NCBI GenBank assembly: GCA_030062745.1
Contig: CP099839.1
Location: forward strand, 1,865,001 to 1,929,000
Direction of reading: 5' to 3'
Source: Capitulum mitella
Taxonomy: Eukaryota; Arthropoda; Thecostraca; Pollicipedomorpha; Pollicipedidae
DNA: 64,000 nt
Shown: one piece after another, positions 60,353 to 64,000 of the stretch
Position numbering within the stretch: position 1 is the first letter of the stretch
Layout: every line of letters starts with the position of its first letter
Translations under genes and position numbers: made by a program
Notes under the pieces: generated by a model
What the model was told of the DNA's origin: nothing
Seen by the model: only the letters and a program-made list of their open reading frames with translations
Databases searched by the model: none

Positions 60353-63300
60353 GCCGGCGCCGGCCGGGGCGGCGGGACGGCGGGGGTGTCGGAGGGTCGC
60401 GCCGCCGGCGGCGTAGCGCCGGCAGGGTCGCCGGCCGCTGCTGGCCCTGGCGCCGTGCGCAGGATGTGCGACTCGCCGGCCGGAGTGGGGACCCAGCGCG
60501 CGTGATTGCAGGGTCGGGCCCCGGCGCCGACCTCGCCGGCTTTCTCGTCACGGCCTGGCCGACCCAGGTCACCTGGGCGCCGTCGGCGGCGCCGTCCGCA
60601 GCGTCGGCGACTCGCCCGGCCGTCGCGGTGCCGCGGCCGGGCGGGACACTCGTGCGCCGCGGCGCGGGGCCGCGCGCCGCCGGGACCGGTCCGGTCGGCC
60701 GGCACCGACCGTGCAATGTGGCTCAAGGTGGCTCGCGCCGCGCGCTGGCGCGCCGCCGGCCGCCGCTGCCAGCCAGGTGGCGATGGGGCCGCGGCCGCCT
60801 CCGCGGGGCGGGGCGGCGTGAAATCCCGCTGTCCGGCGAGGCCGGTCGTGCAGCGTCGTTCGTCTTCCGATAATGTTTTCGGGTGTCGAGCTGACCAGAT
60901 GCTGGCCGTTGCCGGGCGGTCGGGACGGTATGCTTTGGCCCGGTGCCATACAGGGCCGGATCACCGGCAGGCAATTTACGGCCGCCGCTATCATCCCTGT
61001 CGTGATGGGCGCGGTTTGCACGCGCGCCTTTAATCGGACGCGTGTCGTGATAAACGGGTTTAATGTGCGGCGCTATCGCGGCCCACGCAGCTGCCCGGGC
61101 ACGGGTCGCTCAGGCGGGCGACAAGCCCGCGTGCTGCGGACGTGCAGGGCGGTCCCCGAAACAAAGTCGGCGGCGGCTCCGAGGAGGCGTTTTGTGGCGT
61201 TTAGGCTAAACACTCCGTCTGAGAGAGCGCGGAGCCAGGAAGCCGTAAATCACAGTGTGCACGCTCCGTGCAAAGTGGCGGCCGTGAGTGCGACGGGGAG
61301 GCGCCGGCGGACGCAGGACGTCGACCGCCGACTGTCGTCTGGCGCCTGCTCGAGGACGGCACGAACCGCCCTTTTTCCTGACTGTCGGGGCTCGGAACTT
61401 TCCTCTTAATCGCGACAGGCCCACCTGGGCCTACGTGAGACAGAACGTTAGCACGCGGAGGAGGCGTTTGCCGCCCACCCGCGGGCGTCTGCCTGAGGCA
61501 CGCTGGACCTGGTTTGAGGAGGTTTGTCTCCTGCTGTCGCTGTTTGGGCTTCAGAGCGACGCTGTCGGTATATCGGACCGGGTTCGGCCGTGACCCAGCC
61601 CTGCGCAGCGTCGCTCTCCGCCGTCGCCATGTGCACGAGCACCGGGCGTCCCCTCCGACTGCCACCTGGCTGGCCGCATCTGCTCCCGGCACCGCTCTGC
61701 AAACGGTAACGGGGTACGCACGTGGTCCGCCCCACCGGAAACCAGGCGCTGAGCCAATTTTCGGACGGCGTTTTGAATTTGATCTGGTTCCGATCGTGGC
61801 CCTGACGGAGGGTGTGTCAATCATCGCTCCTATCGCTGCTGTAATTGCCTCAAAATACCGCGACGACGGCATAACCCAGCACTTTGCGAGGAAAATCAGG
61901 ACGGCCGTCCAGTCAGCAGAGTTCTTCAGTCAACAGTCAGTCAGTCAACTGATTCTTTTGCTGTACCTCGTACTCGCAGCAGACTCTATTTCGTACTTCG
62001 TACTGTAATCGTCATTGTTCTTTTAGTCTTCAAAATCGTGCTTGTCATTCTGTTCGGACTCATCGGTTAGACGCGTTCTTACACGCCGCTACAGGGCGTG
62101 GCTTTTCAGTGCCGCCGGCGGTCGGACGGGTTCAGCTTTACAGATATGAGGAGATTGGCCTCTCAGCCGCTCATGAATAAGTCATATTTTCTGACGCCGA
62201 CCCACTCGCGACGGCGGCTCGCGTCGGCTCGGTTACGATCGCCGATCGTTATCCAGACCCGCGGTCTCATCTCGTTATCGGTCTCGGAATGCCTGCCCAC
62301 CACGCTTCTCTGCTGCCGTAAACGTAGGTAGGCTCTGTGCTGGGCCCGCAGCTAGTCCTGAGATCCCGCGCAGTGAATGTAACTCGCCTGTCCTGGCGTT
62401 GCCCGAGAAGGCTGCACCACCCGGAGCAGTCCGAACACCGCGCCGGACCTCCGCCAGCGGCCGTATCCCGCGGCCGTACGGCGTCCAGAAGACCGCCCCG
62501 CACGGGGAGCCGTGCCGTGGCGAGCGGCGGCCGCCCGACCGACAGCCGGCGTGAGGTCTGCGGCGGCGCGCCGGCCGGCTCATACTCTCGGCCGGCTCGG
62601 CCGTCTCGCGTGGTCGGCCGCCGTCCGTCAGCTGGCCGCCTGCCGCCGGCGGCCGACGCGCATCTCGAGACAGCCGCTGGAAAGCCGGCGGCGCGTGCCA
62701 CTTTATTGTGGTGAAACGTTTTGGACGGCGTTCCGCCTGCGGGTCGTTGTCCGCCTGACTTGGTCGCTGCAGCCGCGCCGTGCGTCGCGCCGCAATTTAT
62801 GCCCGTCGTTGGCCGCCGGCCGGCTCTCAGGCTCTCCTGGGCTTTACTTCCGCGGTCGTGTCGTTTCATGGGTCCATCGTCCCCGACAATGTGTCGTTGT
62901 CATTGTGCTGGTCCCGGTGTACTGCTCGTTTTCTCTGCAGGAGAGACCGAACAGGGGTTCTGATGCGGGTCGTTGTTCGACATTGCTGCGCTAATGGGCG
63001 GGACAGGACCAGGGTTTGAAATTTGGTTGTTGTTCTTGGTGTCGGAGTATGATCCTTGTTTTGGAATAAAAAAAATTTGGAAGGTTCGTGTACGTTGGCG
63101 TTCACTGTGTAAGGCAGTTACGGTATCATACCTGCTTCTTACTGAATGGAGGCAGAATTATTTGCTCCCAGAGTTAGAAGTTCCTCAACATGGGTGTAAT
63201 GTAGTTTGTGGACGAAGGCTCATCAAACTTGCGGAGTATAAAATGTTTTTGGAGCACATATTTTCTGACGTTCTTCAGCACCACAAAACGGGATCTTTCC

Positions 63301-64000
63301 CAACCTTGGACAGGACTCGTTCCCCGTCCCGACCCGCCACGGGTCCTTTAACCGCCGTTAACTGGCCCCGGTGGGCCGGAGTCGGAACCGAGCCCCTCGC
63401 GGCAACGGCCGGCTCCGGCGCGAGCCGGCCGGTCGTCGGTCGGGCCGGGCCGCCGCCTGTCCGCCGGCCGTCCAGCAGCTGACCGCGGCCACGCTCCGAC
63501 CACACGCGGAGACCGCCGCGTGCGACCGCCGCCTCACGCCGGTCTGGCCGGCCGGACCGCGGCCGGCGACAGGTGGCCGACCCCGCCGCCGCGGGCAAAA
63601 ACGCGCCCGCCGAGCCGGCGCAGATCGGCGCGCAGATAGGAAGGTCGGCCGCGGCCGCGACGCGCCGTCGGTCGGCGCGGGGTCCGGCTCGGCCGGCGCC
63701 GCCGGTGCCGCGCGTGGGACCGCGCCGGCGTGCGGCGGACCCGTCGGTGCGGCGGTGCGACCCCGTCGGCGCGTGTGACCGGCGAAACCCGGTCAGCCGG
63801 CCGGCCGCCGGACGGCGGCCCTGGGTCAGGGGTCGCCGCCCGGGTCCCGGCGGCGCGGACTTTCTCGGCCGCAGCCTTGGCCGCCCGCACCGGCCACGCC
63901 GGCGGACCGGGTGCGTGAGCGTGGGAGCGGCGCAGTGGCGGCCGACTGTCGTCGATCGGGGCCGACCTTCGCCGACCGGGCGGCCGGCCTGTCGTCTGTC
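60353..64000 (+). other. TESK intron 1 (start) within a very CpG-rich island
   Basis: No second kinase exon appears before the window end, so the intron is at least 3.6 kb. CpG density is extreme from about 60,030 to 62,950 and again from 63,300 onward. A more AT-rich gap lies around 62,950-63,290. Long open frames on both strands are expected here from composition and show no domains. CAGTCAGTCAG repeats lie near 61,930-61,945. Confidence 0.6.

Noticed and set aside
59594-60505. 303-codon frame covering the TESK exon
   Set aside because: Only 60,152-60,346 is conserved. Upstream is minisatellite, and downstream begins with a perfect splice donor followed by low-complexity intron.
60500-64000. 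Many long frames in the GC-rich end of the window
   Set aside because: Low-complexity Arg/Ala/Gly/Pro translations on both strands, as stop codons are rare at this GC content.

Overview
The window looks like a gene-poor stretch of an animal nuclear genome, most likely an arthropod. The grounds are interrupted coding with a GT splice donor, very CpG-rich islands, a CpG-free block of the kind produced by mosaic invertebrate methylation, and dense nested DNA transposons. The one host exon I recognise is the first coding exon of a TESK-type kinase (centre divider in flies). Its ending 'SCQALR...DDF...FFSEVYR' is, from memory, closer to arthropod than to vertebrate members. I cannot name the species.

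Layout. 1-1,145: two copies of a piggyBac-like (TTAA) miniature element in opposite orientation. 1,260-1,775: a degenerate minisatellite ending in a perfect hairpin. 2,087-5,496: a second TTAA element, split by an intact pogo/Tigger-type transposon (3,314-5,404) with a full 438-aa transposase. 5,500-20,200: mostly unassignable sequence with an old element fragment near 16 kb and a suspicious homopolymer block near 10.4 kb. 20,225-21,460: the most complete copy of the first TTAA family. 26.9-28.3 kb: GC-rich, with a 31-bp minisatellite. 29,407-30,626: a third TTAA family with both target duplications intact. 31,482-33,927: a hAT-type element with a perfect 8-bp target duplication. It holds a fragment of the second TTAA family and a decayed mariner-type transposase. 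35.2-36.0 and 46.9-47.8 kb: CpG islands without a recognised gene. 39.3-42.5 kb and 50.3-50.9 kb: a further repeat family with AT microsatellites, and a frameshifted gene fragment. 51,954-53,681: 1,728 bp without a single CpG, holding a small possible membrane-protein frame. 55,755-58,066: a hAT-like element filled by a minisatellite. 59,680-60,035: a minisatellite directly upstream of the TESK exon. 60,347-64,000: the start of TESK intron 1, extremely CpG-rich.

The transposon layers can be ordered by nesting. The pogo element is the youngest clear insertion: its frame is intact, and the unfilled target site survives in a related repeat at 32,454. The TTAA elements are older, and several have decayed ends. 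The only host genes with any support are TESK (strong), the CpG-free block at 52 kb (probable methylated transcription unit, product unknown) and the 42-kb fragment (multicopy-type ORF, frameshifted). Most other open frames in the window are short, compositionally biased or overlap repeats, and I do not report them as genes.
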